This document shows, in pieces, positions 31,467 through 42,045 of a stretch of 64,000 bases of DNA. Every line of letters starts with the position of its first letter. The first letter of the stretch is position 1. The position numbers and the translations under genes were made by a program. Below the pieces are notes generated by a model, which was not told where the DNA came from, ran no database searches, and saw nothing but the letters and a program-made list of their open reading frames with translations. The stretch comes from Rhynchopus sp. YZ270_cl-10 (taxonomy: Eukaryota > Euglenozoa > Diplonemea > Diplonemida > Diplonemidae), in NCBI GenBank assembly GCA_964035575.1, contig OZ037833.1, positions 1,426,001-1,490,000 of the forward strand, given 5' to 3'.

Positions 31467-31692
31467 CTTTTTGTATTGATACCTGAATTTTTCTGAATTT
31501 TTTTTATTTGTTGGAAAACATGGTGTGTTGGTCGTTGTGCAATGAGCCCGCCATCGTGCGAAATCGTGCCCAAAAAAAATTTTTGGTGGTCACAATTGCG
31601 ATGATTTTTGGTGATCCCACCCAGACCAAATCGCACTAACTAAGTTGTTAAGCAAAGTACAAGCTTCGTCCTAAGTACTGACAGGTAATTAA

Positions 31693-31774
31693 GCGGACGT
31701 ACCCAAGTGGTTACGGGGCTCGCCTGCTAAGCGAGTGTGCTCTGCATGCGCAAGTTCGAACCTTGCCGTTCGCG
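31693..31774 (+). tRNA. tRNA-Ser(GCT)
   Basis: 82 nt, loop CTGCTAA, discriminator G. Confidence 0.93.
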
Positions 31775-32027
31775 TTTTTTATACACTGCATTGATACCTT
31801 TTTTCATTCTTTTCTGAACTTTTTCAAACTCAAAAAAAAACCTGAAAAAATCTGTTTTATCTTCAGGTCAAGAATCTCCAAGTTAGGACAACATTCAAGA
31901 TGTTTGGTTTTTTTGGTGAGACAACCTTGGAAATCCTGAACAATAGTTTCAACATCAAGATGACACACAACTTGGGTTTTTAGCTCAAAATCAAAAATAG
32001 AGTCAAAAACTCAAAAAAATGAAAAAT

Positions 32028-32100
32028 CTCCTCCTGTTGGGTTCGAACCAACGACCTGCAGGTTAACAGCCTGACGCGCTACCGACTGCGCCAAGGAGGA
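32028..32100 (-). tRNA. tRNA-Asn(GTT), copy 1
   Basis: Loop CTGTTAA between TCAGG and CCTGC. Identical gene at 41546. Confidence 0.92.
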
Positions 32101-32214
32101 TCTGATTGTTAGCGAAGACAGCATTTACATGGGGACCTTATTCAAAACGAAAACACACACAAGGAATGATGGAAACTTATGGCCTTGGTACGAAGAGAAT
32201 GCGAGAGAATTCGT

Positions 32215-32286
32215 GGCTCGGTGGTCTAGTGGCATGATTCTCGCTTAGGGTGCGAGAGGTCCGGGGTTCAATTCCCCGCCGAGCCC
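32215..32286 (+). tRNA. tRNA-Pro(AGG)
   Basis: Loop TTAGGGT; body near-identical to Pro(TGG). Confidence 0.93.
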
Positions 32287-32383
32287 TTGTCTTTTTGGAT
32301 TTTCATTTTTATTTATTTTTTCGTTTGAAATTCCGTGTTCCTTGCACAAAAGTACCCTTTTTGGATTGTGCCTAAGTATCACC

Positions 32384-32455
32384 TCCCCTTTAGTACAGTG
32401 GTTAGTATACCTGGCTTTCACCCAGGCGACCCGGGTTCAAACCCCGGAGGGGGAA
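32384..32455 (+). tRNA. tRNA-Glu(TTC)
   Basis: Loop CTTTCAC between CCTGG and CCAGG. Confidence 0.93.
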
Positions 32456-32592
32456 TCCTTTTTGATTGCTTTCAAATTTCGGAGCTGTTTTTTGATATTT
32501 TCATATTTCTGAATTTTCAATTTGGCAAAGTTTTGTGACAAGAAATCTCTGAGAAGGAGGAAATCTAAAAATATTTTGGAATGAACAAAAAG

Positions 32593-32664
32593 TACTCGCG
32601 GCGGGGATCGAACCCGCAACCTCCGGCGTCGGGAACCGACGCGCTTCCATTGCGCCACGCGAGC
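32593..32664 (-). tRNA. tRNA-Arg(CCG)
   Basis: Loop TCCCGAC between TCGGT and GCCGG; C33. Confidence 0.87.
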
Positions 32665-33819
32665 TTATCTTGTTTCCCAAGATCTCAGATTATGGAGAAG
32701 GTTTGGCAGTGTCTAAAAAAGTTCAAAAAGTGATAAAACAGCCAGTGTCCCTTGGTGCATGACTGGTTGTACTGTGGTGGACCCGTGCACTTTCCATACA
32801 GTCCTATGCCAGAAAACCCACACACAATGGGTTTGTGGGTTTTCTACATCCACTGTACCTGTGCATAAGATAACCCATCGTGAAACTCCCTTGTGCACCC
32901 GACATACCACCCCTGGCCATATTGGTCAGGCATATTAGTAAGGGTACCTGGTCAGATCTGACCAGGCACCTGGTCACAGTGACTGGGCACAGTAGGAACC
33001 ACAGCTGAAATGGGTGGGGGCTTAAAGCCGTGTTCCAGCATGTGGTTCCTCTTTAGGTCCCAGCATGTAGTACACCCGACATACCACAGCCCAGGCCATA
33101 TTGGTAAGGCATATTAGTAGGGGCACCTGGTCACAGTGACTAGGTAGGTGCACAGAGTGGTTCCTAATCGGGCGCACAGGGGGATATTCCTAATCGGGCG
33201 CACAGGGGGGTAAAGCTAACCGGGCGCACAGGGGGATTCCTAATCGGGCGCACAGGGGGTCGGCCCGCAAACCTGATGATCATATTACCTCTGACCAGCG
33301 CACCGGCCATACTGACTTACATGTTTATTTACTGGGAATTTTGTGAAGAAATAAACATGTAAGTCAGGTTGGGTTTATGAACCTGTTGTAGTCCTAACCT
33401 GACTTACATGGTTATGAAAAACCTGACTTACATGGTTATTAACCCAGGGAATTTTGTGAACAAATAAACATGTAAGTCAGGTTTTTCATAAACACGTAAG
33501 TCAAGCCAAAAACATGTGGCCATACTGACTTACATGTTTATGAACTGGGATTTTTGTGAATAAATACACATGTAAGTCAGCATGGGTTTATAAACATGAT
33601 CATCAAATTTTTTTTCGATTGTGACGGAAGTTGTGACTGAACTGACTTACCATGTCGAGCAAAAACCCGCATCAGACAAAAAAAAAATTTCTCCACTAAG
33701 AATCCTTACGCAAGAAAGAGTACACATCATTTCCACTTTTTCGTTTTGAACGAGTTTGTGACCGACCTGAAACCGTCCGAAACCATATTGTTTTGCTTTT
33801 TCCAATCGCAAAAAGAGAG
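32665..33819. other. Long spacer with palindromes and element-B-like repeats
   Basis: No gene seen. It holds an inverted repeat AGAAAACCCACA/TGTGGGTTTTCT near 32813-32848 and the perfect palindrome CCTGGTCAGATCTGACCAGG at 32947-32966. Four to five GGGCGCACAGGGGG words follow (33170-33260). Two GGCCATACTGACTTACATG starts (33309 and 33519) with inverted ACATGTAAGTCA words look like decayed or nested copies of element B. Confidence 0.55.
33309..33660. mobile_element. Element-B-like relics
   Basis: GGCCATACTGACTTACATG occurs at 33309 and 33519, each followed by the inverted ACATGTAAGTCAG. Exact right ends and target duplications were not recognised. Confidence 0.45.
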
Positions 33820-33890
33820 TGCGTAATCCGGGAATCGAACCCGGGCCGACCCCGTGGCGGGGGGCCATTCTACCACTAGACCAATTACGC
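33820..33890 (-). tRNA. tRNA-Gly(GCC)
   Basis: 71 nt, loop CCGCCAC between GCCCC and GGGGT; C33. Confidence 0.92.
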
Positions 33891-34006
33891 TACGATATTA
33901 GTCGAAATTGTGCTCGAGTTGCCGCTCGTTGCATGGTTGAAAAATATTTCACAATATCCCTCGAAATAAAACCCTTTCTGAGATCCCAATAAGTGGGAAT
34001 ATTCAA

Positions 34007-34078
34007 GCGGTTATGGTTTAGTGGTTAGAACACCCGTTTGTGGCACGGGAGACCCGAGTTCAATTCTCGGTAACCGCT
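34007..34078 (+). tRNA. tRNA-His(GTG)
   Basis: Loop TTGTGGC between CCCGT and ACGGG. Confidence 0.93.
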
Positions 34079-34166
34079 TTTTTAGCTGTACAATCAACCG
34101 TCTAAATTTTTTTTCAACTCCAAAAATATGCAGGCCACATAAAAAATACTATTGCCTAAAGACATG

Positions 34167-34238
34167 GACCGTGTGGCTCAATGGAAGAGCGCCTGACCAC
34201 GGATCAGGCGGTTGCAGGTTCGAGTCCTGCCACGGTTG
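34167..34238 (+). tRNA. tRNA-Arg(ACG)
   Basis: Loop CCACGGA between CCTGA and TCAGG; C33. Confidence 0.92.
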
Positions 34239-34327
34239 CTTCTTTTTTTAGGCAATTTGAAGAATTTGAAATTATTTTCATTTTGAAATCGCCCCTCACA
34301 AAGAAAACACTTTGCATGAAAGTAACA

Positions 34328-34399
34328 GCACTTATGGTATAACGGTTAGTATTCTCGCCTTCCAAGCGAGCGGCCCGGGTTCGACTCCCGGTAAGTGCA
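34328..34399 (+). tRNA. tRNA-Gly(TCC)
   Basis: Loop CTTCCAA between CTCGC and GCGAG. Confidence 0.93.
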
Positions 34400-34687
34400 G
34401 TTCTTTTTTTAAAGGGGGAAGCAAAATTTTCATGTTCAGAAAATTTTTTCTGAAATGTCAGCTTTTCAAAGAATTTCCAGTTTTCAAGTTTTTCCTTCAA
34501 AAATTTTTCAAGGTTCTTATGGGTGGGTTGACTACCAAAAAATCCAAAATCCCGGGGTGACCCCTTCCCACTGGACCCAATGTTTTTATCTGTTGTGACT
34601 GTAACTTGTCACTGTAATTCATTTGACACCAACCTCTCACTTTTTTGTGTTTTCAAAAAAGTTCAAAAAAACAATGTTCAAAAAGTT

Positions 34688-34760
34688 AACCCCGTGCGGG
34701 ACTCGAACCCGCAACCTTTGGATTCGAAGTCCAACGCGCTATCCATTGCGCCAACGGGGC
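34688..34760 (-). tRNA. tRNA-Arg(TCG)
   Basis: Loop CTTCGAA between TTGGA and TCCAA; G1-T72 wobble. Confidence 0.92.
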
Positions 34761-34822
34761 CTGATTTGATTTTCATCAGAAAAGAAACGAAACAATGAGT
34801 GGGAGCCCTGTACAAAAAAGAA

Positions 34823-34894
34823 TTCCCCGGCCGGGAATTGAACCCGGGTCTTCCGCGTGACAGGCGGAAATACTGACCTCTATACTACCGAGGA
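34823..34894 (-). tRNA. tRNA-Asp(GTC), intact
   Basis: Loop CTGTCAC between TCCGC and GCGGA. Its duplicate at 62868 is interrupted by element A4, so this is the empty site for that insertion. Confidence 0.93.
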
Positions 34895-34993
34895 TACAAT
34901 CTTCACTCTGATTTATTTTCGCGGATTAAAATGGTCTAAAATGAGCACAGAAATGACGAAAATGCATGAAAATTTGTGAACAAAAAAATGAAT

Positions 34994-35075
34994 CGCAGTC
35001 GGCAGGACTTGAACCTGCGCGGGCAGAGCCCAATGGATTTCTAGTCCACCTCCGTAACCACTTGGATACGACTGC
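34994..35075 (-). tRNA. tRNA-Ser(AGA)
   Basis: 82 nt, loop CTAGAAA, discriminator G. Confidence 0.93.
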
Positions 35076-35153
35076 TGTAATTCTCACCGTTCTTTGTTTT
35101 TAGGCAGTCATCTGTTTGCAGAAAATAATCTGGAACACGAAAACGAAAAAAAA

Positions 35154-35237
35154 TCCTCTCGGCCGGAATCGAACCAGCGACCGCTCGATAACCGAGTATT
35201 CTACAGTCGAGCGCTCTACCAATTGAGCTACGAGAGG
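35154..35237 (-). tRNA. tRNA-Tyr(GTA) with 11-nt intron
   Basis: Anticodon stem CTCGA/TCGAG and loop CTGTAG+A, interrupted 3' of the anticodon by AATACTCGGTT (35190-35200). Trypanosome tRNA-Tyr also has a single 11-nt intron, and Tyr is the only intron-bearing tRNA there. It is likewise the only split gene (apart from insertions) seen here. Confidence 0.92.
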
Positions 35238-35361
35238 TTCTACAACTGTCATTGTTTTCACAGAAGCCCATAAAATTTTTTGGCTCAAAAAAATTTTTTT
35301 GCCACACAAACCTGTAGAAATTTGCACCCCATGTATTTCTTAATGATACGATAATATCAAG

Positions 35362-35434
35362 GCGAGGTTGGCGCAGTCGGGAGCGCGTAGGTCCCATAAT
35401 CCTAAGGTCGTCAGTTCGATCCTGGCACCTCGCA
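35362..35434 (+). tRNA. Elongator tRNA-Met(CAT)
   Basis: Loop CCCATAA between TAGGT and TCCTA; C33. Differs from the initiator at 24178 in every arm. Confidence 0.9.
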
Positions 35435-35519
35435 CTTTTTTGTGTGTCTTTTTCCTTTGTGTGGGATTTTCAGCAAAATTTCCACCTTCATGCTAAACGC
35501 ATTGAAGCCCTAAATCATG

Positions 35520-35590
35520 GGCCCTATGGTGTAGCGGTAGCACTATGGATTCCAAATCCATCAACGGCGGTTCGATTCCGTCTAGGGTCA
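35520..35590 (+). tRNA. tRNA-Trp(CCA)
   Basis: Loop TTCCAAA between ATGGA and TCCAT. Confidence 0.92.
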
Positions 35591-35672
35591 TTTCTTTTTT
35601 TACACACTTTCCTTTCTGTGTTGTCTTGAAAAACTTCTTCGCAGGAGAAACAGCAAAAGCATCTTAATCAGC

Positions 35673-35744
35673 GGCGATTTAGCTCAGTGGCAGAGCATTG
35701 GTCTTGTAAACCAAGGGTCGGGGGTTCGATCCCCCCAGTTGCCT
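35673..35744 (+). tRNA. tRNA-Thr(TGT)
   Basis: Loop CTTGTAA, normal U33, in contrast to the other two Thr isoacceptors. Confidence 0.93.
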
Positions 35745-35841
35745 TTCTATTTTTTGGTGATGTGATGTGATGTGGTTGTGCTGAAGAAGCAGCAACTGAG
35801 CACTGGATGTGACAGGCAGGAACGCAGAAGGGAGATGGCCT

Positions 35842-36249
35842 GGCCGTACTCCAGTACAGGCCCGAGCGAGTGCTCACAGAATGGGCTCCAAAAACCAGCA
35901 CAGAATGGAATGGCTGGAGACTTATAGGCTTACTGTAAGGATTTGTTAGGAGTGGAAAAAAAAACTCCTGACCCGGGTATTGAATTTTCAGATCATTTTC
36001 TCAGTCACAATGCAAGCACAGAATGGAAACGAAAAACCAGCACAGAATGGAATGGCTGGAGTCTTATAGCCGTGTTCCATTCTGTGCTTGGTTTTGGTTT
36101 CCATTCTGTGCTTGCATTGTGACTGAGAAAATGATCCGAAAATTCAATAGCCAGGTCAGGAGTTTTTCCATCTGAATTATGGATTGCTAAGGATTTCCCA
36201 GCCATTCCATTCTGTGCTGGATTCCACCATTCTGTACTGGTGAGTCGCC
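35842..36249. mobile_element. Element A5: short 408-bp family-A element
   Basis: Starts GGCCGTACTCCAGTACAGG and ends CCAGTACAG..GAGTCGCC in reversed order, i.e. both family-A termini in inverse orientation, with CAGCACAGAATGG words between. No clean 8-bp target duplication. Instead a diverged direct repeat of about 50 bp (AAGAAGCrGCArCTGAGCAC) lies at 35784 and 36250. Confidence 0.7.
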
Positions 36250-36559
36250 AAGAAGCGGCAGCTGAGCACACTGGACATGCCCAGAAAGGAGATAAGTTGT
36301 GGGGCTGAAACGTGCTATCCCCAGCAAAAGGGTCTGGCACTTTTCGCGAGTGGAAGCAGTTCACACCTGGTTGAACGCAAAACCTACACCGGTCGGTGGG
36401 AGTCCTGTGTTGGTTCGGAAAACACATATTTTCACCCAAATTCCACTCTCAACTTGCCAACGAAACAGAACTGAGATCAAGTGGAGGAAATATTTTTTGG
36501 TTTTCATTTGCCTCAAAATCTCAGAAACCTGCAAAATCGTAAACATTCAAAAAGAAAAG
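36250..36559. other. Spacer
   Basis: No gene seen between element A5 and tRNA-Lys(CTT). Confidence 0.5.
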
Positions 36560-36632
36560 CACCTCCCGCGGGGCTCGAACCCGCGACCACAAGGTTAAGG
36601 GCCTTGCGCTCTACCGACTGAGCTAGGGAGGC
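36560..36632 (-). tRNA. tRNA-Lys(CTT), copy 2
   Basis: Identical to the gene at 31394, including C33, on the other strand. Confidence 0.92.
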
Positions 36633-36740
36633 TCACATTCATTTAAACCAAAGAATCATTGTGGGGGGTGGTCATGCAGAAAAGTCTCTTGTCCTAAATT
36701 TGACCACCCCAGAGAAAAGGAAAGAAGGTAAAACTATTAG

Positions 36741-36813
36741 GCCCGTGTAGCCCAATGGATAAGGCGTTCGCTTCCTAAGCGAAAGATTGTGGGTTCGATC
36801 CCCACCATGGGTA
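36741..36813 (+). tRNA. tRNA-Arg(CCT)
   Basis: Loop TTCCTAA between TTCGC and GCGAA. Confidence 0.92.
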
Positions 36814-37027
36814 TTCTCTTTTTCACTGGGAAGTGAAAATATGGAAAATGATTTTTCAAGATTCTCTCACCATCTTGGGATTTTGGTGACAACAAAGATA
36901 TGGCAAAATACTTTCACAAAAATGCACTTTTCCAAACTTCCTCATCTTGGGATTTTGGTGGTCGAAAAGATGTGGAAATAATTTTTCTAAACAATTCCCA
37001 AGCAAGAAACTACCTAAATAAAAAGAG

Positions 37028-37080
37028 GGGCTCAGCAGGGAATCGAACCCTGGACCTCTCGCACCCGAAGCGAGAATCAT
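37028..37080 (-). pseudogene. tRNA-Pro(CGG), 3' part, split by element A2
   Basis: Loop TTCGGGT. The 5' 19 nt lie at 39518-39536 beyond the element. The only Pro(CGG) gene in the window. Confidence 0.92.
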
Positions 37081-39509
37081 GGCGACTCACCAGTACAGAA
37101 TGGTGGAATCCAGCACAGAATGGTGACCCAAAAACCAGCACAGAATGGACGGACTCAGACTTGACCCACTTACAGGCCAAAAAAAATTTTTCTACACAAA
37201 AAATTTTTTTTTTCACAGAGCAAGATTTTTGAGAAAATTTTTCAGGCCAAAACTTTGTCTAACCTGAAAATGACAAAAAGTTTCACCTACACCAGCCAGT
37301 TAACACAACCTAGAACCAGATAACGCTGCCCGAACCCCGCGCACCCGCACAACCACACGAACCAGCTAGTGACCGCAAACCCGCGCACCCGTCAACCCGC
37401 AAACCCGCACAACCACCAGCCAGATAACGCAACCTAGAACCAGTAGGTTCCCGCACACCCGCACCCAAGAGCCAGCTTATCGACCACACGAACCAGCTAG
37501 GGACCGCAAACCCGCGCACCCGTCAACCCGCAAACCCGCACAACCACCAGCCAGATAACGCAACCTAGAACCAGCAGGGTCCCGTGCACCCGCACCCACC
37601 AGCCAGCTTATTAACCACACGAACAACAAAAACTGCACCCTCTGGGGTTTGAACCTCCGACCAGTAGTAATATGTAGTGTGCGGAACCTGTGTGGTAACC
37701 ACTAGGACACTATCTCTACTTTAATGGAAATCCTTATTGCTGACGAAGCATCCAAGTGGGCACCACAAGGGTTGTTCACATTCTATTTTCCCAGTGGTCG
37801 GAGGTTCAAACCCCAGAAGCAGCAGTTTTTGTTTCCCCTAACAAATCCTTAAGGAAAAGTGAATTATGGATTGCTAAGGATTTCCCAGCCATTCCATTCT
37901 GTGCTGGTGTTTCAGAAAAGTGCACTTTTTCGTTACGAACCAAAAAAGTGCACTTTTCTGAATCACCAGCACAGAATGGAATGGCTGGGAAATCCTTAGC
38001 AATCCATAATTCACTTTTCCCTAAGGATTTGTTAGGGGAAACAAAAACTGCTGGTTCTGGGGTTTGAACCTACGACACCGAAGAAACTCTTATGTTTGGA
38101 ATCTGTGTGCTACACACTGGGACACTTAGTCCGCCTTAGTGAAAATCCTTATGCAAGACAAAGTATCCAAGTGAGTACTACACAGGTTCCGTGCACTGTA
38201 TGAAATTGGTGGTCGGAGGTTCAAACCCCAGAACCAGCAGTTTTTGTTTCCCTTAGCAAATCCTTAAGGAAAAGTGAATTATGGATTGCTAAGGAGTTCC
38301 CAGCCATTCCATTCTGTGCTGGTGTTTCAGAAAAGTGCACTTTTTCGTTACGAACCAAAAAAGTGCACTTTTCTGAATCACCAGCACAGAATGGAATGGC
38401 TGGGGAATCCTTAAGGATCCATAATTCACTTTTCCCCTAGCAAATCCTTAGGGAAAAGTGAATTATGGATTGCTAAGGATTTCCCAGCCATTCCATTCTG
38501 TGCTGGTGTTTCAGAAAAGTGCACTTTTTTGGTTCGTAACGAAAAAGTGCACTTTTCTGAAACACCAGCACAGAATGGAATGGCTGGGAAATCCTTAAGG
38601 ATCCATAATTCACTTTTCCTTAAGGATTTGTTAGGGGAAACAAAAACTGCTGGTTCTGGGGTTTGAACCTACGACACCGAAGAAACTCTTATGTATGAAA
38701 CCTGTGTGCTACACACTGGGACACTTAGTCCGCCTTAGTGAAAATCCTTATGCAAGACAAAGTATCCAAGTGAGTACTACACAGGTTCCGTGCACTGTAT
38801 GAAATTGGTGGTCGGAGGTTCCAACCCCAGAACCAGCAGTTTTTGTTTCCCTTAGCAAATCCTTAAGGAAAAGTGAATTATGGATCACTCAGGATTTCCC
38901 AGCCATTCCATTCTGTGCTGGTGTTTCAGAAAAGTGCACTTTTTTGGTTCGGAACGAAAAAGTGCACTTTTTTGAAACACCAGCACAGAATGGAATGGCT
39001 GGGGAATCCTTAAGGATCCATAATTCACTTTTCCTTAAGGATTTGTTAGGGGAAAAGTGAATTATGGATTGCTAAGGATTCCCCAGCTATTCCATTCTGT
39101 GCTGGTGTTTCAGAAAAGTGCACTTTTTGGTTCGTAACGAAAAAGTGTACTTTTTTGAAACACCAGCACAGAATGGAATGGCTGCGGAATCCTGAGCAAT
39201 CCATAATTCACTTTTCCTTAAGGATTTGTTAGGAGAGGAAAAAAAACTCCTGACCCGGGTATTGAATTTCGGATCATTTTCTCAGTCAAAATGCCAGCAC
39301 AGAATGGAAACGAAAAGCCAGTACAGAATGGAAATCAAAAATTTTCTGAAAAACCAGCACAGAATGGAAACGAAAAGCCAGCACAGAATGGAACACGGCT
39401 ATAAGGCTCCGACTATTCCATTCTGTGCTGGTTTTTCGTTTCCATTCTGTGCTGGTTTTTTTGGGCCCATTCTGTGCCAAATTTTGCGGGCCTGTACTGG
39501 AGGATGGCC
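37081..39509. mobile_element. Element A2: 2429-bp family-A element in tRNA-Pro
   Basis: Same length and, by eye, same sequence as A1. Target duplication AGAATCAT at 37073-37080 and 39510-39517, i.e. tRNA nt 20-27, the same coordinates as in tRNA-Asp but with a different octamer and the opposite orientation relative to the tRNA. Confidence 0.88.
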
Positions 39510-39517
39510 AGAATCAT

Positions 39518-39536
39518 GCCACTAGACCACTAAGCC
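39518..39536 (-). pseudogene. tRNA-Pro(CGG), 5' part
   Basis: GGCTTAGTGGTCTAGTGGC, nt 1-19 of the gene split at 37080. Confidence 0.88.
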
Positions 39537-39630
39537 ACTGATTATTTTCTTCATCCAGATTTACATGATGGCGTTAATATTCAAAAGTCAGAAATTCTTC
39601 TCTCCAAAACTTGGTCTAAAAAAAGGTATT

Positions 39631-39647
39631 TTCCGCTGCGGGGAATT
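39631..39647 (-). pseudogene. tRNA-Glu(CTC), 3' part, split by element A3
   Basis: Acceptor and part of the T arm. The rest is at 41123-41177. The only Glu(CTC) gene in the window. Confidence 0.88.
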
Positions 39648-41114
39648 GGCGACTCACCAGTACAGAATGGTGGAATCCAGCACAGAATGGTGACCCAAAA
39701 ACCAGCACAGAATGGACGGACTCAGACTTGACCCACTTACAGGCCAAAAAAAATTTTTCTACACAAAAAATTTTTTTTTTCACAGAGCAAGATTTTTGAG
39801 AAAATTTTTCAGGCCAAAACTTTGTCTCACCTGAAAATGACAAAAAGTTTCACCTACACCAGCCAGTTAACACAACCTAGAACCAGATAACGCTGCCCGA
39901 ACCCCGCGCACCCGCACAACCACACGAACCAGCTAGTGACCGCAAACCCGCGCACCCGTCAACCCGCAAACCCGCACAACCACCAGCCAGATAACGCAAC
40001 CTAGAACCAGCAGGGTCCCGTGCACCCGCACCCACCAGCCAGCTTATTAACCACACGAACAACAAAAACTGCACCCTCTGGGGTTTGAACCTCCGACCAG
40101 TAGTAATATGTAGTGTGCGGAACCTGTGTGGTAACCACTAGGACACTATCTCTACTTTAATGGAAATCCTTATTGCTGACGAAGCATCCAAGTGGGCACC
40201 ACAAGGGTTGTTCACATTCTATTTTCCCAGTGGTCGGAGGTTCAAACCCCAGAAGCAGCAGTTTTTGTTTCCCCTAACAAATCCTTAAGGAAAAGTGAAT
40301 TATGGATTGCTAAGGATTTCCCAGCCATTCCATTCTGTGCTGGTGTTTCAGAAAAGTGCACTTTTTCGTTACGAACCAAAAAAGTGCACTTTTCTGAATC
40401 ACCAGCACAGAATGGAATGGCTGGGAAATCCTTAGCAATCCATAATTCACTTTTCCTTAAGGATTTGTTAGGGGAAAATTGAATTATGGATTGCTAAGGA
40501 TTCCCCAGCTATTCCATTCTGTGCTGGTGTTTCAGAAAAGTGCACTTTTTGGTTCGTAACGAAAAAGTGTACTTTTTTGAAACACCAGCACAGAATGGAA
40601 TGGCTGCGGAATCCTGAGCAATCCATAATTCACTTTTCCTTAAGGATTTGTTAGGGGAAAAGTGAATTATGGATTGCTAAGGATTCCCCAGCTATTCCAT
40701 TCTGTGCTGGTGTTTCAGAAAAGTGCACTTTTTGGTTCGTAACGAAAAAGTGTACTTTTTTGAAACACCAGCACAGAATGGAATGGCTGCGGAATCCTGA
40801 GCAATCCATAATTCACTTTTCCTTAAGGATTTGTTAGGAGAGGAAAAAAAGCTCCTGACCCGGGTATTGAATTTCGGATCATTTTCTCAGTCAAAATGCC
40901 AGCACAGAATGGAAACGAAAAGCCAGTACAGAATGGAAATCAAAAATTTTCTGAAAAACCAGCACAGAATGGAAACGAAAAGCCAGCACAGAATGGAACA
41001 CGGCTATAAGGCTCCGACTATTCCATTCTGTGCTGGTTTTTCGTTTCCATTCTGTGCTGGTTTTTTTGGGCCCATTCTGTGCCAAATTTTGCGGGCCTGT
41101 ACTGGAGGATGGCC
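39648..41114. mobile_element. Element A3: 1467-bp family-A element in tRNA-Glu
   Basis: Both family-A ends. Target duplication GGGGAATT at 39640-39647 and 41115-41122, i.e. the T arm (about nt 57-64) rather than the D arm. It is 962 bp shorter than A1, with fewer internal palindromes. Confidence 0.88.
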
Positions 41115-41122
41115 GGGGAATT

Positions 41123-41177
41123 GAACCCCGGTCTGCCGGGTGAGAGCCGGCTGTTCTAACCACTATACTACAGCGGA
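41123..41177 (-). pseudogene. tRNA-Glu(CTC), 5' part
   Basis: D arm, anticodon loop CTCTCAC between GCCGG and CCGGC, and the start of the T arm. Confidence 0.9.
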
Positions 41178-41267
41178 TCTGATAGTAGGCAAAACTATTA
41201 TCTGCATGGGGACATCTTTTCGATCGTTGCATTGAACGAAAATGTGAAGGAAAGTTCAAAAAGAAAT

Positions 41268-41340
41268 TACAGCTAGTCGGGATTGAACCGACGATCTCTC
41301 GCGTGTGAGGCGAGCGTCCTAACCACTAGACGATAGCTGC
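41268..41340 (-). tRNA. tRNA-Val(CAC)
   Basis: Loop CTCACAC between CTCGC and GCGAG. Confidence 0.93.
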
Positions 41341-41404
41341 TACAATAATGACCGGAACTGTTTTCCACAAGAGGTGGGTTTTCTGCGGAAAAATGGTAAT
41401 AACG

Positions 41405-41486
41405 TGACGAGAGTGGGGTTTGAACCCACGCCTCCGAAGAGACCAGGGCCTAAACCTGGCGCCTTAGACCGCTCGGCCATCTCGCC
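41405..41486 (-). tRNA. tRNA-Leu(TAG)
   Basis: 82 nt, loop TTTAGGC, long variable arm. Confidence 0.93.
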
Positions 41487-41545
41487 TTCCCAGTTTTTTC
41501 TGACTTTTGCAAAGAACAGAAAATGGTTTGAGAAGGGAAAAAAGT

Positions 41546-41618
41546 CTCCTCCTGTTGGGTTCGAACCAACGACCTGCAGGTTAACAGCCTGACGCGCTAC
41601 CGACTGCGCCAAGGAGGA
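41546..41618 (-). tRNA. tRNA-Asn(GTT), copy 2
   Basis: Identical to the gene at 32028. Confidence 0.92.
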
Positions 41619-41707
41619 CCTGACAAGTGTGCTTTTTGTGTTTTGCACAATCTTGAAAACAAAACAAAAGGGATAGATTGAAAATGAAAATGAAAAAGAA
41701 TAACAAG

Positions 41708-41789
41708 TGACGAGAGTGGGGTTTGAACCCACGCCCCCGAAGGGACCAGGGCCTTAACCTGGCGCCTTAGACCACTCGGCCATCTCGCC
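41708..41789 (-). tRNA. tRNA-Leu(AAG)
   Basis: 82 nt, loop TTAAGGC; body close to Leu(TAG). Confidence 0.93.
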
Positions 41790-41882
41790 TTCAATAAAAG
41801 CCAACAAGAATATGGAAGTGGGAATGCGTTTCAACCAGTCACAGAGGAGAATAACAAGGGACGAAACGGAGAAAAAGGAAAG

Positions 41883-41954
41883 TTCTCCTACGCGGATTCG
41901 AACCGCGGTCGCGAGATTCAGAGTCTCGAGTGCTAACCACTACACCATAGGAGA
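41883..41954 (-). tRNA. tRNA-Gln(CTG)
   Basis: Loop CTCTGAA between CGAGA and TCTCG. Confidence 0.93.
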
Positions 41955-42045
41955 TACAATTCTGTCGCTTCCTTCTTTTTCTTTGGTACCAAAAAGAATT
42001 GAGATCTGGAAATATCACAACAGTGTTTCCAAGCCAAAAAATGTT

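Larger units (their letters stand above)
28423..34875. repeat. Segmental duplication, right part (copy at 56468-62920)
   Basis: Constant offset of 28045; the change from 31763 is exactly the 3718 bp of elements A1 and B1 plus their extra octamers. The two parts are one continuous duplication. Confidence 0.9.

Noticed and set aside
35784-36293. AAGAAGC as the target duplication of element A5
   Set aside because: The similarity extends to about 50 diverged bases and the left copy is not adjacent to the element end.
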